Origin: Seribacter sp963934295
GTDB taxonomy: Bacteria > Verrucomicrobiota > Verrucomicrobiia > Opitutales > Seribacteraceae
Assembly: GCA_963934295.1 (NCBI GenBank)
Contig: CAWVXY010000002.1
Span: forward strand, 62,001-126,000
Reading direction: 5' to 3'
DNA: 64,000 nucleotides
The notes below the pieces were generated by a model, which did not search any database, was not told where the DNA came from, and saw only the letters and a list, made by a program, of their open reading frames with translations. Within the stretch, counting starts at the first letter, position 1. Each line of letters opens with the position of its first letter. A program made the translations under genes and the position numbers. This document shows positions 27,545 through 36,497 of this stretch, piece by piece.

Positions 27545-27675
27545 ATAGAAAAATCTCTTCTCCATTTGTTCTTACCGGTTTAATACTTTTAGTCGTACTA
27601 CTGGTTAGTCAATTGATTGGGTTTTTTTTCGATGTGAGCGATCTGTTTGACGGTATTAATTTATATAAAAAGTAA
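27541..27675 (+). CDS. 44-residue single-pass membrane protein
   Basis: A short ORF starts at the ATG within the ATGA overlap with the lipoprotein gene. It encodes 44 residues: a short basic N-terminus (MNRKISS), one helix (VLTGLILLVVLLVSQLIGFF), and an acidic C-terminus ending DLFDGINLYKK. The 4-nt overlap and typical membrane composition support it as a real gene. No homolog is known to me. It ends 11 bp before the convergent DUF481 gene. Confidence 0.6.
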   Translation: MNRKISSPFVLTGLILLVVLLVSQLIGFFFDVSDLFDGINLYKK

Positions 27676-27686
27676 AAGGCTGTCCT

Positions 27687-28748
27687 TTACTTCAGTCGGT
27701 AAATAATTCGCATATAATATTTTAAATCCAATTCCTCCTTGTTTTTAACTGGGGTTGAATTGTATGTCCCGTCAAGTCCTGTCCGTAGATTCCAGTTTGC
27801 GTCCTTGTCTAAAGGGACAACGAGAGCAGTGTCTTTACTCACTAAATAATCGGATAAGTTTTCTATGCTGGGAATGAAGGTAATGTCACTCTGAAAAGAG
27901 AGTAGATCTTTTACATTGTGGGTGTATTCGAGACCAAAATCCATGGCCAATGCATCAACATTTTCCTCATTTGATAATCCATATTCTTCGAACCTAAAAG
28001 CTATACCAGAACGCACTGCCAGTTTGTATCTTGTGTTTTCAATCCATGAGTATTTAAGACCCAAGGCAGAGGTTGCCCTGAGGTCTATTTCCTCGAGTTG
28101 ATCGTTTTCCAAGTCTGTTTTGGAATACCAGGATAGTTGTTCAAAAAAGCGTGAGTCATACTCAAGTCCAAGTTTAGTTTCATCAACTATCTTTTGATCC
28201 TCTTTTGTTGTATTGTTGTAACTCAAATAAAAGTCATAATTTCGAATTTTATTCCCATAATCACTATCTAATCGGGCACCGATACCAAAAGTCTGAGTAT
28301 TTCCAGAGGCTCCCATGAAGTCAAATCCCAGGGAGTTTTTCCAGGACATTACCAATTGTTTTGCCTTTTTCTTCATTTCGATAACGAGCGGATCCTCATT
28401 CTCTGTAGGCCAAAGATGACGAACCTCTTCAAAGGTTGGACTTAACTGGTTCTCTTCAATTAAAATTTTCGAATCATCGGTACGTAAAATTTTACTTTCA
28501 AAGGTGCGATTATCATCCAGGCGGACAGAAATTGCATTCTCAGTCAACAATGACTTAATTTGAGATGTTGAAATTTTAATTTTACCTGCAAATTCAGTCT
28601 GGAAGGTAAGGTTGCCATCTTCAAAAAGAATCAAGTTTCCAATGATTCGGGATCCATCTTTGGTTATTATTTCGTCTCCCCACAGACTGAGGCACGAGAG
28701 AAGATTGATATAAATGAAAAGGATGGTGTTATTTATGGTGTTTTTCAT
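27687..28748 (-). CDS. DUF481-type outer-membrane beta-barrel protein
   Basis: A 353-residue protein with a signal peptide (TILFIYINLLSCLSLWG). An N-terminal beta domain (DEIITKDGSRIIGNLILFED; about 25-110) precedes a DUF481/YdiY-like barrel (130-353) of alternating amphipathic strands (GFDFMGASGNTQTFGIG, DFYLSYNNTTKED, SYNSTPVKNKEELDLKYYMRI). YdiY-like barrels are salt-induced outer membrane proteins. It is 1 base from the HIT gene, so it is co-transcribed with hinT, holB and tmk. Its role is not predictable. Confidence 0.7.
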   Translation of the reverse strand: MKNTINNTILFIYINLLSCLSLWGDEIITKDGSRIIGNLILFEDGNLTFQTEFAGKIKISTSQIKSLLTENAISVRLDDNRTFESKILRTDDSKILIEENQLSPTFEEVRHLWPTENEDPLVIEMKKKAKQLVMSWKNSLGFDFMGASGNTQTFGIGARLDSDYGNKIRNYDFYLSYNNTTKEDQKIVDETKLGLEYDSRFFEQLSWYSKTDLENDQLEEIDLRATSALGLKYSWIENTRYKLAVRSGIAFRFEEYGLSNEENVDALAMDFGLEYTHNVKDLLSFQSDITFIPSIENLSDYLVSKDTALVVPLDKDANWNLRTGLDGTYNSTPVKNKEELDLKYYMRIIYRLK

Positions 28749-28749
28749 A

Positions 28750-29088
28750 TTAACCAGGAGGCCACTTCATTTGTCGACCGCCGAGGAGATGTAAGTGTAA
28801 GTGAGGAACGCTTTCGCCCCCGTCAGTTCCATTATTAATTACAATCCGAAACCCATTATCCAATTCTAGGTTATTGGCTGTTTTTTGGGCAATAAAAAGT
28901 AAGTGTCCAAGTGTTGCTTTGTCTGACTCGCTAGATTGAGCAATCCTTTCAATTTTATTCTTGGGGATAATTAAACAGTGAGTCGGTGCCTGTGGTTGAA
29001 TATCTCTTATTACAATACAGGTTTCATCTTCATGTAAAATATCAGCAGGAATTTCGTGGGAAATAATTTTTTCAAAAATAGTTTTCAT
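28750..29088 (-). CDS. hinT: HIT-family nucleotide hydrolase (HinT-like)
   Basis: A 112-residue protein, the standard HinT length. It starts KTIFEKIISHEIPADIL, has HCLIIPKN in the middle, and ends with the triad VPHLHLHLLGGR (HxHxHxx; residues 95-106). HinT hydrolyses purine nucleoside phosphoramidates. It sits between the DUF481 gene (1-bp gap) and holB (10-bp gap) on the same strand. Confidence 0.92.
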   Translation of the reverse strand: MKTIFEKIISHEIPADILHEDETCIVIRDIQPQAPTHCLIIPKNKIERIAQSSESDKATLGHLLFIAQKTANNLELDNGFRIVINNGTDGGESVPHLHLHLLGGRQMKWPPG

Positions 29089-29098
29089 TAAAAAAGAA

Positions 29099-30013
29099 CT
29101 ATTTGGCAGTCCAGGTACGTAGGGAGGATAGCCAAAAATATTCGAATGCGGTTTCGTCTTTAAGATTAACTTCTAACAGACCGGCCACTTTTTCTGCGAA
29201 TGTTACCACTTTCGCCAACTTGACACCGCCTTTGTCAATGGGAAGTTCAGAATGAACTACAATCTGCCTTGACCGGTCAATTAAGCTTTTCATTAGGTTG
29301 GATCGAATCCCTTTTCGGATGGTTGTTTCTATTGCGTCCTTTTCTTTTTCACCAACACCTTCAGGTAGAGATTTTGAATTTTTTTTCCATTCCTCGTCTG
29401 CAATCTGTTTAATTATACCAATTAATCTTTCGACTAATCCATAGGCAGCAAAAACCGGCGATACGCGGTCATTTTTGAGTTTGTTTCGGTCGAAAAGTTG
29501 TATGACCCAGGATTCATATAGATTTAACCATTCTGTCCACATCGGATTTTCAATTTCTTTGCCATCCGATTGAAGACGTACTTGTAGGCAGCGACTACGA
29601 ATGGTCGGGAGCATGGAATAGGGGCGGGTGGTGACCAGGATGATGTATGTCCCTAGGGGTGGTTCTTCGAGGGTTTTAAGGAACGCATTGGCGGATTCTT
29701 TGCGCATCCGGTCGGCTTCGTGAATAAGGGCAACTTTACAACCACCTTGGTTTGAGGTGCGATTTAGTTCGGAAATTAAATTGCGAGTAATATCCGCAGA
29801 AATGATTCTCATTTTACCACTCGGGCGAAGATGAAAAAGATCGGGGTGTTCAAGTTGCTCATCACTCATACCCAAAATAACGCGGCTTAAGCTAAGAGCC
29901 TGCTCTTCAATCTGAGTGATTTTTGATCCTTGAAAAAGCAAAGCGTGATGGAGTGAGTTTTTTTCAAACTCCGAAGCCAGCCTTTGTGTTTTACTATCCG
30001 CTGTTTTCAGCAT
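29099..30013 (-). CDS. holB: DNA polymerase III delta' subunit
   Basis: A 304-residue AAA+ clamp-loader-like protein. HHALLFQG (25-32) marks the nucleotide-binding strand, with the P-loop degenerated as in delta'. GCKVALIHEADRMRKESANA resembles Walker B/DEAx, FLKTLEEPPLGTYIILVTT is the classic conserved motif, and LPTIRSRCLQVRL holds the SRC motif. It is part of the clamp loader that loads the beta clamp. It follows tmk by 15 bp, the common tmk-holB order. Confidence 0.9.
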   Translation of the reverse strand: MLKTADSKTQRLASEFEKNSLHHALLFQGSKITQIEEQALSLSRVILGMSDEQLEHPDLFHLRPSGKMRIISADITRNLISELNRTSNQGGCKVALIHEADRMRKESANAFLKTLEEPPLGTYIILVTTRPYSMLPTIRSRCLQVRLQSDGKEIENPMWTEWLNLYESWVIQLFDRNKLKNDRVSPVFAAYGLVERLIGIIKQIADEEWKKNSKSLPEGVGEKEKDAIETTIRKGIRSNLMKSLIDRSRQIVVHSELPIDKGGVKLAKVVTFAEKVAGLLEVNLKDETAFEYFWLSSLRTWTAK

Positions 30014-30028
30014 GAAAGTATTTGATAT

Positions 30029-30679
30029 TTAATCCTCGTTAAAGAACCGGGCATGAATTTCATTCCAAATTAGAATTTCAATTTCTTCGGGTTCTCCTAG
30101 ACCATCAACTACAAAGAATCGATCGGGTAAATTCCTGGCAAGGTGAAGATAGCCTTCTCGGACCTTTCCATAAAATTCGACATTTTCCTGTTCCATACGA
30201 TCCGGCATATCAGAAATTCGATGTTTGATTCTTTCCAACCCAACCTCCGCAGGAACATCAAGAATTACAGTTAGGTCAGGAACGACATCCCCAACAGCAA
30301 ACGCATTAATCTGAGTAACTGGATCATCTGCAATTTGTCGTGCCACCCCTTGGTAAACTGTTGTTGAATCAAGGAAACGATCACAGAGAACAATCTTACC
30401 ATCCGTAACCGCAGGTAGAATAAGTTCGCGAACGAGTTGTGCACGACTGGCGGCAAAGAGCAAAAGTTCAGTTTCTGGAAATATTTTTTGGGAGGAATCA
30501 GCATGCATAAGCAAGTGCCTGATATCTTCACCAATTAATGTTCCTCCAGGTTCCCTGGTAACCACAACATCTCTATGGTCGATATCTTCCAGACGATCTG
30601 CCAAAAGACGAATCTGCGTTGATTTTCCACACCCCTCCGAACCTTCGAAGGATATTAATATTCCGTTTTCGTGACTCAT
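30029..30679 (-). CDS. tmk: Thymidylate kinase
   Basis: A 216-residue P-loop kinase. FEGSEGCGKST (11-21) binds ATP phosphate, VVTREPGGTLIG (39-50) holds the dTMP-binding TREPGG motif, and LLLFAASRAQLV and VLCDRFLDSTTVYQGVAR are the usual follow-ups. It converts dTMP to dTDP. The start overlaps the PfkB kinase stop by 4 nt, and holB follows. Confidence 0.95.
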   Translation of the reverse strand: MSHENGILISFEGSEGCGKSTQIRLLADRLEDIDHRDVVVTREPGGTLIGEDIRHLLMHADSSQKIFPETELLLFAASRAQLVRELILPAVTDGKIVLCDRFLDSTTVYQGVARQIADDPVTQINAFAVGDVVPDLTVILDVPAEVGLERIKHRISDMPDRMEQENVEFYGKVREGYLHLARNLPDRFFVVDGLGEPEEIEILIWNEIHARFFNED

Positions 30680-31800
30680 GAAGTTTGTTGATTAGCTTGT
30701 CTTAATAATTCGACAACTTGGTTGGTTGATGGACTTTCCGCAGTTCGCACATAATGTCCTGATGTACATGTTGCCAAGGCGAGAGAAGTAAGAGGAGAAA
30801 ATCCACAAAGTCTTGCTGCAGAAAAACCAGCATTAAAATGGTCTCCTGCTCCGGTGGTGATTTTTGGGTTTTCCGTGTATGGACCAGGAGTCCACCATGC
30901 ACCATCTTTAGTTGCACAGGATGCGGAATCAGTTGGGTGAATGACGACGCAGGCAATTTCCAGTTTCCTTCGTATCTCGGTTGCCATTCGGCAAAGGCTT
31001 TCTTCATCTTTTTCTCCGCCTTTGAGATCCATTGTCTCGCAGACTTGAAGAGCTTCATTATAATTGAGTCCAAGTGTGACCTCCGCATGAGCCTGGAAAC
31101 GAGAGATTACACGAAGAACTTCTCGAATGTCTTCGCCAGATCTTTTTGCCGGATCAGTGAGGTCGAAGAAGAAATTTCTTGTGTCAATAGGAGGAAGATT
31201 AGGCATGATTCGCTCAACCATTTCGAGCAAAATAGAAGTCATTTTTGGAATCATTGTCCAGTTTACGATGGAAACAAGTTCTGCTTTGGCGAGCATGTCT
31301 ATAAAAGCACCTTCTCCTGTAACTTCAATAATTCTAGCGAAATCAATTTCTTCGAGACTACTGGTATTTCCGAGCATGAGTTTTCCGTCCTTGAATTCGA
31401 GGGCAGTCGTGATTCCTGGATTAGCTAAAGACACTGCGTTTGTCTTGCGGGCAAATTCTTCAAAGACTGGATCGACGGATGGATGCCCTAAGGCACCGAT
31501 GTAGCGAACGGCAAGGCCAAGAGAGACATGAGCATTTGCCATGATTGGTCCGTTTCCGCCTAATTTGTCAAAGCGCGGGAAGAGTTCGATGTTTGCACTT
31601 TTACCGGCTGCCGCTGAAATTCTTGAGCCTAGAGCGTCAATTGTCTCAATTGCATCGAAATTTTGCTGAAGACCATGTCTTTTATCAACTGGAGTTACAA
31701 TTTTATCAACAAATCCATCTAATCCGACTACGGAGTTCATACCAGACGGGTTAAAGGTTTTTTGATTAAGCTCTTCTATTACTTGATTGGAAACTTGCAT
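30676..31800 (-). CDS. PfkB-family sugar kinase
   Basis: A 374-residue ribokinase-like protein. KLGGNGPIMANAHVSLG is the first signature, and TTGAGDHFNAGFSAA (315-329) holds the anion hole and catalytic base D320. It phosphorylates a sugar or nucleoside. The substrate cannot be told, because it does not sit beside sugar genes but in front of tmk (4-nt overlap). Its upstream region (142 bp) is shared with the divergent exbB-like gene. Confidence 0.85.
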   Translation of the reverse strand: MQVSNQVIEELNQKTFNPSGMNSVVGLDGFVDKIVTPVDKRHGLQQNFDAIETIDALGSRISAAAGKSANIELFPRFDKLGGNGPIMANAHVSLGLAVRYIGALGHPSVDPVFEEFARKTNAVSLANPGITTALEFKDGKLMLGNTSSLEEIDFARIIEVTGEGAFIDMLAKAELVSIVNWTMIPKMTSILLEMVERIMPNLPPIDTRNFFFDLTDPAKRSGEDIREVLRVISRFQAHAEVTLGLNYNEALQVCETMDLKGGEKDEESLCRMATEIRRKLEIACVVIHPTDSASCATKDGAWWTPGPYTENPKITTGAGDHFNAGFSAARLCGFSPLTSLALATCTSGHYVRTAESPSTNQVVELLRQANQQTS

Positions 31801-31942
31801 TTAAATCTTTGATTAAATTTCTTTCTAGGGAGGGGCAAACTTAATCGGTGTATATTCATTTTTCATTGATGATATTTAGAATTTAGTTGATCTCCTTAAA
31901 ATCAGGGTAAATATGGTTTTGTGGTGTTACTTTTAATTAAAA

Positions 31943-32638
31943 ATGACTGATATGAATCTCTTAACTGTTTTTAATCCAGATATGTTTGTGGTAGGGAGTG
32001 CGGGATTAATTGATTACTTTATCGATTCAAATAATGCCGGGAAGGTGGTTATTTGCCTATTGATGGTAATGAATTGTTACGCACTTAGTTTAATGTTCAG
32101 TAAGCATAATCTTTTTAAAAAAGTGAATGCGAAGAATGCACGGGATGAAAAAAGAATCAACGATCTGAGTAATATTTTTGATTATGATGATGCTTTGTTT
32201 TCGGGAGGAGGTAGTCCATACCTGACTATTTGTTCCCGTGCTATGGCAGCGGCCAGAAGAACGAATGATTCGGGTTCTATTCGGATGAACTATGTTGAAA
32301 ATGCGATTAAACGGGCATTAGCCGAAGTGGGAGAGCAATACGAATCGAGGATGTACTGGTTGGCAACAATTGTTTCCGGTGCCCCTTTTCTTGGACTTCT
32401 AGGCACGGTTTGGGGAGTAATGGATGCATTTGGTACGATGGAAAGTGGAGGGGCAACGATCGAGCACCTCGCCCCCGGGGTTTCGGGTGCTCTATTAACC
32501 ACAGTTGCGGCTCTGTGCGTGGCAATTCCAATTGTTTTCGCTTATAATGGATTATTAGGAACGGCTCGTTCATGTATGACCAAATTGGAGAATTTTGCCA
32601 GTAATCTTGCTGATCGAATCGAGATCGAACAAAAATAA
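31943..32638 (+). CDS. exbB: MotA/TolQ/ExbB-type proton channel protein
   Basis: A 231-residue protein with three predicted helices: about 30-51, 140-163 (SGAPFLGLLGTVWGVMDAF) and 184-206 (LLTTVAALCVAIPIVFA). GLLGTVWGVMxAF followed by APGVSGALLTTVAALCVAIP is the ExbB/TolQ signature. Paired with ExbD it uses the proton gradient to drive TonB- or TolA-type transport. It is followed by an exbD gene 35 bp away. No TonB or TolA gene is adjacent. Confidence 0.88.
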   Translation: MTDMNLLTVFNPDMFVVGSAGLIDYFIDSNNAGKVVICLLMVMNCYALSLMFSKHNLFKKVNAKNARDEKRINDLSNIFDYDDALFSGGGSPYLTICSRAMAAARRTNDSGSIRMNYVENAIKRALAEVGEQYESRMYWLATIVSGAPFLGLLGTVWGVMDAFGTMESGGATIEHLAPGVSGALLTTVAALCVAIPIVFAYNGLLGTARSCMTKLENFASNLADRIEIEQK

Positions 32639-32673
32639 TGAGTCGGATTCTTTTGGCATTTAACGGTTAATAT

Positions 32674-33093
32674 ATGGCACGCGATTTCAAGAGGCCAAAT
32701 AAGTTGGCGGTTATCTCTGATTTAAACGTCACGCCGTTGATTGATTTAGCATTTTCATTGCTGATTATTTTTATGATTACCACCCCGGTGATCGAACAGT
32801 ACAACAGGATAGATTTGCCCACTCAAAATTCGGATAATAATCAAAAGCCTCCAGAGAAGGAGGATAAGTTTATTACGATAGATGCGGAGGGTAGATACAA
32901 TTGGGGGAAGGATGCTGTTTCAAAGAATGAGCTAGAGACCCTTCTTGATCAGGTGGCAAAGGATTCAGGAGAACAACCCACTATCCACTTAAGAGGGGAT
33001 CGAACCCTACCATATCAAAAAATAATGGATGTGATCAATATGTTGAAGTCCAGGAATCTAACTAAGTTGAGTCTTGATACAAAAGCTGGTTAG
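32674..33093 (+). CDS. exbD: ExbD/TolR-type protein
   Basis: A 139-residue protein with one N-terminal helix and a periplasmic domain. LNVTPLIDLAFSLLIIFMI holds the conserved Asp in the TM that carries protons. The C-terminus (TIHLRGDRTLPYQKIMDVIN) is the folded periplasmic part. It is the partner of the upstream ExbB. A GlcD-like gene begins 15 bp downstream. Confidence 0.9.
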   Translation: MARDFKRPNKLAVISDLNVTPLIDLAFSLLIIFMITTPVIEQYNRIDLPTQNSDNNQKPPEKEDKFITIDAEGRYNWGKDAVSKNELETLLDQVAKDSGEQPTIHLRGDRTLPYQKIMDVINMLKSRNLTKLSLDTKAG

Positions 33094-33108
33094 ATGTGAT
33101 ATTTTAGA

Positions 33109-34581
33109 ATGAGTACGACCGATCAAACTGAATCTATTGCCTTGGATACCTTGAGTTCTGAACTTGGTGATGTCGTACATATTGACTCGGAATCAATACA
33201 TAAAGCCTCTTTTGACGGATTAAAGGTCTCTTTTTCTCCCTCTGCTGTAATTCGTCCTGAGAATTCGGGTCAAATTGGAACAGTTTTGCGGTTGGCTAAT
33301 GAATTTTGTATTCCAGTTACCACAAAGGGAGCAGGATCCTCACTTACCGGTGGTGCAACTCCTGTTCAGGGAGGATGGGTACTGGATGTTTCTCTCTTAA
33401 ATCAAATTGAGATTGATGTGGATAATCAGATTGCCCGTTGTGGCCCTGGTGCAATTGTTGCGGATATTCAGGACGATGCGGCCGAGCATAATCTTTTTTA
33501 TCCACCGGATCCTTCATCCAAGATGTTTTGCACCATTGGCGGTAATATTGCCTGTAACGCCGGAGGTTTACGGTGTGTGAAATATGGGGTGACTCGTGAT
33601 TATATTCTTTCTCTATCTGGATATTTGCCAACCGGAGAAGCAGTCCAATGGGGGAGGGCGACCCGTAAATTCGCCACGGGTTATAATATTCGGGATTTAT
33701 GGATTGGAAGTGAAGGAACATTGGGTATCGTGACTGAAGCGGTTTTACGCTTAGTTGGCAAACCTGTGTCTCAGAAAACTTTTCTAGCCGCTTTTCGATC
33801 GGATAAAGATGCACTTCGTGCACCGATTGAACTTTCCCGAATAGGGATTCGCCCGTCGATTCTTGAATTTCTTGATCGATGGACGGTTGAATGTGTACAA
33901 TCTTTTACTGGAAAAGAAGTTTTTCATGGAATATCTCCTCATCCGGTTCTCTTGATCGAATTGGACGGTGATCCATCGCTCATTGAAAAAGAATCCCTTC
34001 AGTTAATCAATTGGTTAAAAGAATCTGCAATATGTCATGAGGTAGCTGGCACTCAGGAAGAAGCCGAAGAATTATGGGATGTGAGAAGGAAGGGTTCTCC
34101 TGCAATGAAAAAACTTGCGAATACCAAGTTGAACGAAGATGTGGTCGTTCCATTGGTGGAGCAAGTCAATCTTGTTGAATGTGTAGATCAACTTAGGCAG
34201 CAATTCAAATTAAAGGTCGGTGTTTTCGGGCATTGTGGCGATGGTAATCTCCATGTTAACTTTATGTATGACCATGAAGATGAAGATGAGTCGAGTCGTG
34301 CGGTTCAGGCTTTAAAATTGCTTATGTCAAAAGTTCATGAATTAGGCGGTGCGATAAGTGGTGAACATGGAATCGGATTAGCCAAAACCCCTTTTGCCCG
34401 TATGCAATTCAACTCTGCTGAGTGGAAAACCATGAAAGCAATTAAAGAAACTTTGGATCCAAATGGAATTTTAAATCCAGGGAAAATTTTTGACATTTTT
34501 AACCCTTGGGAACAAAAAAAGGTAAATGCAATCCTGCCTTGGGAGCATTCCCATGACGAACCTAAACCCGTAGAATTATGA
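33109..34581 (+). CDS. glcD: FAD-binding oxidase, GlcD-like
   Basis: A 490-residue protein with an FAD-binding_4 domain (PVTTKGAGSSLTGGATP, IGGNIACNAGGLRCVKYG, WIGSEGTLGIVTEAVLR) and a C-terminal FAD-oxidase domain (GVFGHCGDGNLHVNF, AISGEHGIGLAKTPF, LDPNGILNPGKIF). Family members are glycolate oxidase subunits or D-lactate dehydrogenases. GlcE and GlcF are not nearby. It overlaps the SHD1-repeat gene by 4 nt. Confidence 0.82.
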   Translation: MSTTDQTESIALDTLSSELGDVVHIDSESIHKASFDGLKVSFSPSAVIRPENSGQIGTVLRLANEFCIPVTTKGAGSSLTGGATPVQGGWVLDVSLLNQIEIDVDNQIARCGPGAIVADIQDDAAEHNLFYPPDPSSKMFCTIGGNIACNAGGLRCVKYGVTRDYILSLSGYLPTGEAVQWGRATRKFATGYNIRDLWIGSEGTLGIVTEAVLRLVGKPVSQKTFLAAFRSDKDALRAPIELSRIGIRPSILEFLDRWTVECVQSFTGKEVFHGISPHPVLLIELDGDPSLIEKESLQLINWLKESAICHEVAGTQEEAEELWDVRRKGSPAMKKLANTKLNEDVVVPLVEQVNLVECVDQLRQQFKLKVGVFGHCGDGNLHVNFMYDHEDEDESSRAVQALKLLMSKVHELGGAISGEHGIGLAKTPFARMQFNSAEWKTMKAIKETLDPNGILNPGKIFDIFNPWEQKKVNAILPWEHSHDEPKPVEL

Positions 34582-36497
34582 AAGCTAATCCCCTCATTAT
34601 CCTCACCCTTCTTATTGCAGTTTCGTTCAGCAATCTACAGGGGATGCTACATCCATGGACTGATCTGCAGGGCAGAACTCTTCAGGCATCTTTTATTAAA
34701 TCTGACGGAGTTACCCTAACGATTAACTGGAACGGTAAAGTAGTCCCTATTCCATTAACTTCTCTTTCGGCAGAATCAAAAGCACTTGCTCAACAACTTT
34801 CCGCCCCTAAGGTTCCAGCACCTCCCTCTAATCCTTTCGATACAATTGCACCCCCGGCGAGTATCGAGCAACTTCATTCATGGACTGACTTGCAAGGGCG
34901 TACACTCAAGGCAGTTTTCATTAAAGCTGATTCCCTTTCAGTCACGGTTAAATGGCAGGGCAAAGTCGTTCCCTTACCTCTTGCTAATTTGAACCCGGCA
35001 TCTCAGGCATTGGCAAAAAGCTTATCGGGAACATTTGCACCTTCACCTTCACCTGTACCTGTACCTGTTCCTGTTTCTCCGCCACCTGTGGTTGCCAAAC
35101 CTGTTGCTCCTTCTGTCACCCCTCCGGTTGTAAAGAGTGACGTTTTATCAATGGACGCTGAACATAATTGGAAAAGTTCTTCAGGAAGCGTTATTAAAGC
35201 AAAATTTATTTCAATTGAGGGTGAAAGTGTGAATTTAGCTATGTATGGAGGCAGGTCCGAGCAAACCATTCCATTAACCCGCTTGTCCCAGGATTCTCAA
35301 GGGTTGGCGAAAAAATTACAGGCTTTGCTTGTGAAGCAAAATAAAGTTAGACAGCAATTAGCGAACAAGAGGAAAAGCATGAAGGTACCAGAACTTGTGG
35401 AAGGCGATCTTGGACGAGCTCATTCATGGATGAGTTCTGATGGTAATAGCATTGAAGCTGTTTTTGTTGCAGCCAATGAGAAAGGGGTGACATTGCTGAT
35501 GAAAAATAATCCAAATCGTCCCTACGAGTTGCCATGGGAGAGATTAAATCCAGAATCTCAGGCTTTAGGTGAGGGTTTGAAAAGATTAAAAGAGAAACTT
35601 ATGCCTAAAAATCCCGCAATTTTACCAGCTACAGGGGGAAGTTTACCCAGATATGGTGATGGGAAATGGAGGGGATATAATACAGTTTTAGAAAGTGCCG
35701 TGTACGATGTTGCTCTTCATGGTAGTGGAAATACGGTTAAAGTTTGGTTGAAAAATCAAGGGAAAGAGGGAGAGGCTGCGTTGGGAGAACGAGCTGAAAG
35801 AGTTCCTTTAAGTGTAAATTTCCGTGCATATTATTATTTGAACCCCGGGGAAAGAAATCGCCAGTGGAGACATCGTAAAATTGTTTCTTATGAAGATCCT
35901 CCTTCAGTCTCTATGGATCGTGAGGAAACGACTATTCGTGGAACTTTAGATAATGGTTCAACCTTTGAATATGTGATGCAAATTAATCACAGGGGGTTAA
36001 GTTTTTGGGGCGAAATAGACGAGAAGAAACCCGATGAGCATCCCACTATTTTTAGTATAGCTCTTTATTCACCCAACTTTATCCCTGATGTCGGAAATAA
36101 ATCAATGAAAGAAATTGAACCTTTAGTTCAAGATGGATGTCTTTACATTGACCCATTGGAGTCGAAACGTGCTAAAATACCTATGCTCGAGAAATGGACT
36201 GATGTGTTAGGTAAATTCAGCGGCAATGCATGGAATCCTATTAAATCAGCTGAGTTGATGGGCTTTCCTTTTGGGTCTCATAAGATTAAGGTTACCCCAA
36301 CAAGTTTGAGTGGTATGAATTTTCGATGGGGTAAGGGGTATAGTGGTACATTTCCATTTCAAGGGATACACCTTGTTCATAGAACAGAGGACTCACATGA
36401 AGCCGCATCTTCCAAAACCCCAGGTGAGTATAAAAAGCGTTTGGAAATTCCAAAGAGTAAAAGGCTCAATGTAAATATTATTCGTGGCCGAGGTTAA
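34578..36497 (+). CDS. Secreted protein with four SHD1 repeats
   Basis: This 639-residue protein has a signal peptide (LIILTLLIAVSFSNLQG). Four SHD1-type repeats follow (about 25-74, 100-149, 197-248 and 281-334) with the pattern WTDLQGRTLxAxFIKxxxxxVTxxWxGKVVPxPLxxLxxxSQxLA. Pro-rich linkers join repeats 2 and 3 (PVPVPVSPPP). The C-terminal ~285 residues are beta-rich and not recognised (GDGKWRGYNTVLES...). SHD1 is a peptide-binding domain of eukaryotic Sla1, also found in planctomycete and verrucomicrobial proteins. Translationally coupled to the GlcD-like gene and to the EEP gene downstream. Confidence 0.78.
   Translation: MKANPLIILTLLIAVSFSNLQGMLHPWTDLQGRTLQASFIKSDGVTLTINWNGKVVPIPLTSLSAESKALAQQLSAPKVPAPPSNPFDTIAPPASIEQLHSWTDLQGRTLKAVFIKADSLSVTVKWQGKVVPLPLANLNPASQALAKSLSGTFAPSPSPVPVPVPVSPPPVVAKPVAPSVTPPVVKSDVLSMDAEHNWKSSSGSVIKAKFISIEGESVNLAMYGGRSEQTIPLTRLSQDSQGLAKKLQALLVKQNKVRQQLANKRKSMKVPELVEGDLGRAHSWMSSDGNSIEAVFVAANEKGVTLLMKNNPNRPYELPWERLNPESQALGEGLKRLKEKLMPKNPAILPATGGSLPRYGDGKWRGYNTVLESAVYDVALHGSGNTVKVWLKNQGKEGEAALGERAERVPLSVNFRAYYYLNPGERNRQWRHRKIVSYEDPPSVSMDREETTIRGTLDNGSTFEYVMQINHRGLSFWGEIDEKKPDEHPTIFSIALYSPNFIPDVGNKSMKEIEPLVQDGCLYIDPLESKRAKIPMLEKWTDVLGKFSGNAWNPIKSAELMGFPFGSHKIKVTPTSLSGMNFRWGKGYSGTFPFQGIHLVHRTEDSHEAASSKTPGEYKKRLEIPKSKRLNVNIIRGRG

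Noticed and set aside
30838..31428. 196-codon plus-strand ORF within the PfkB gene
   Set aside because: Antisense shadow; the PfkB motifs are on the minus strand.
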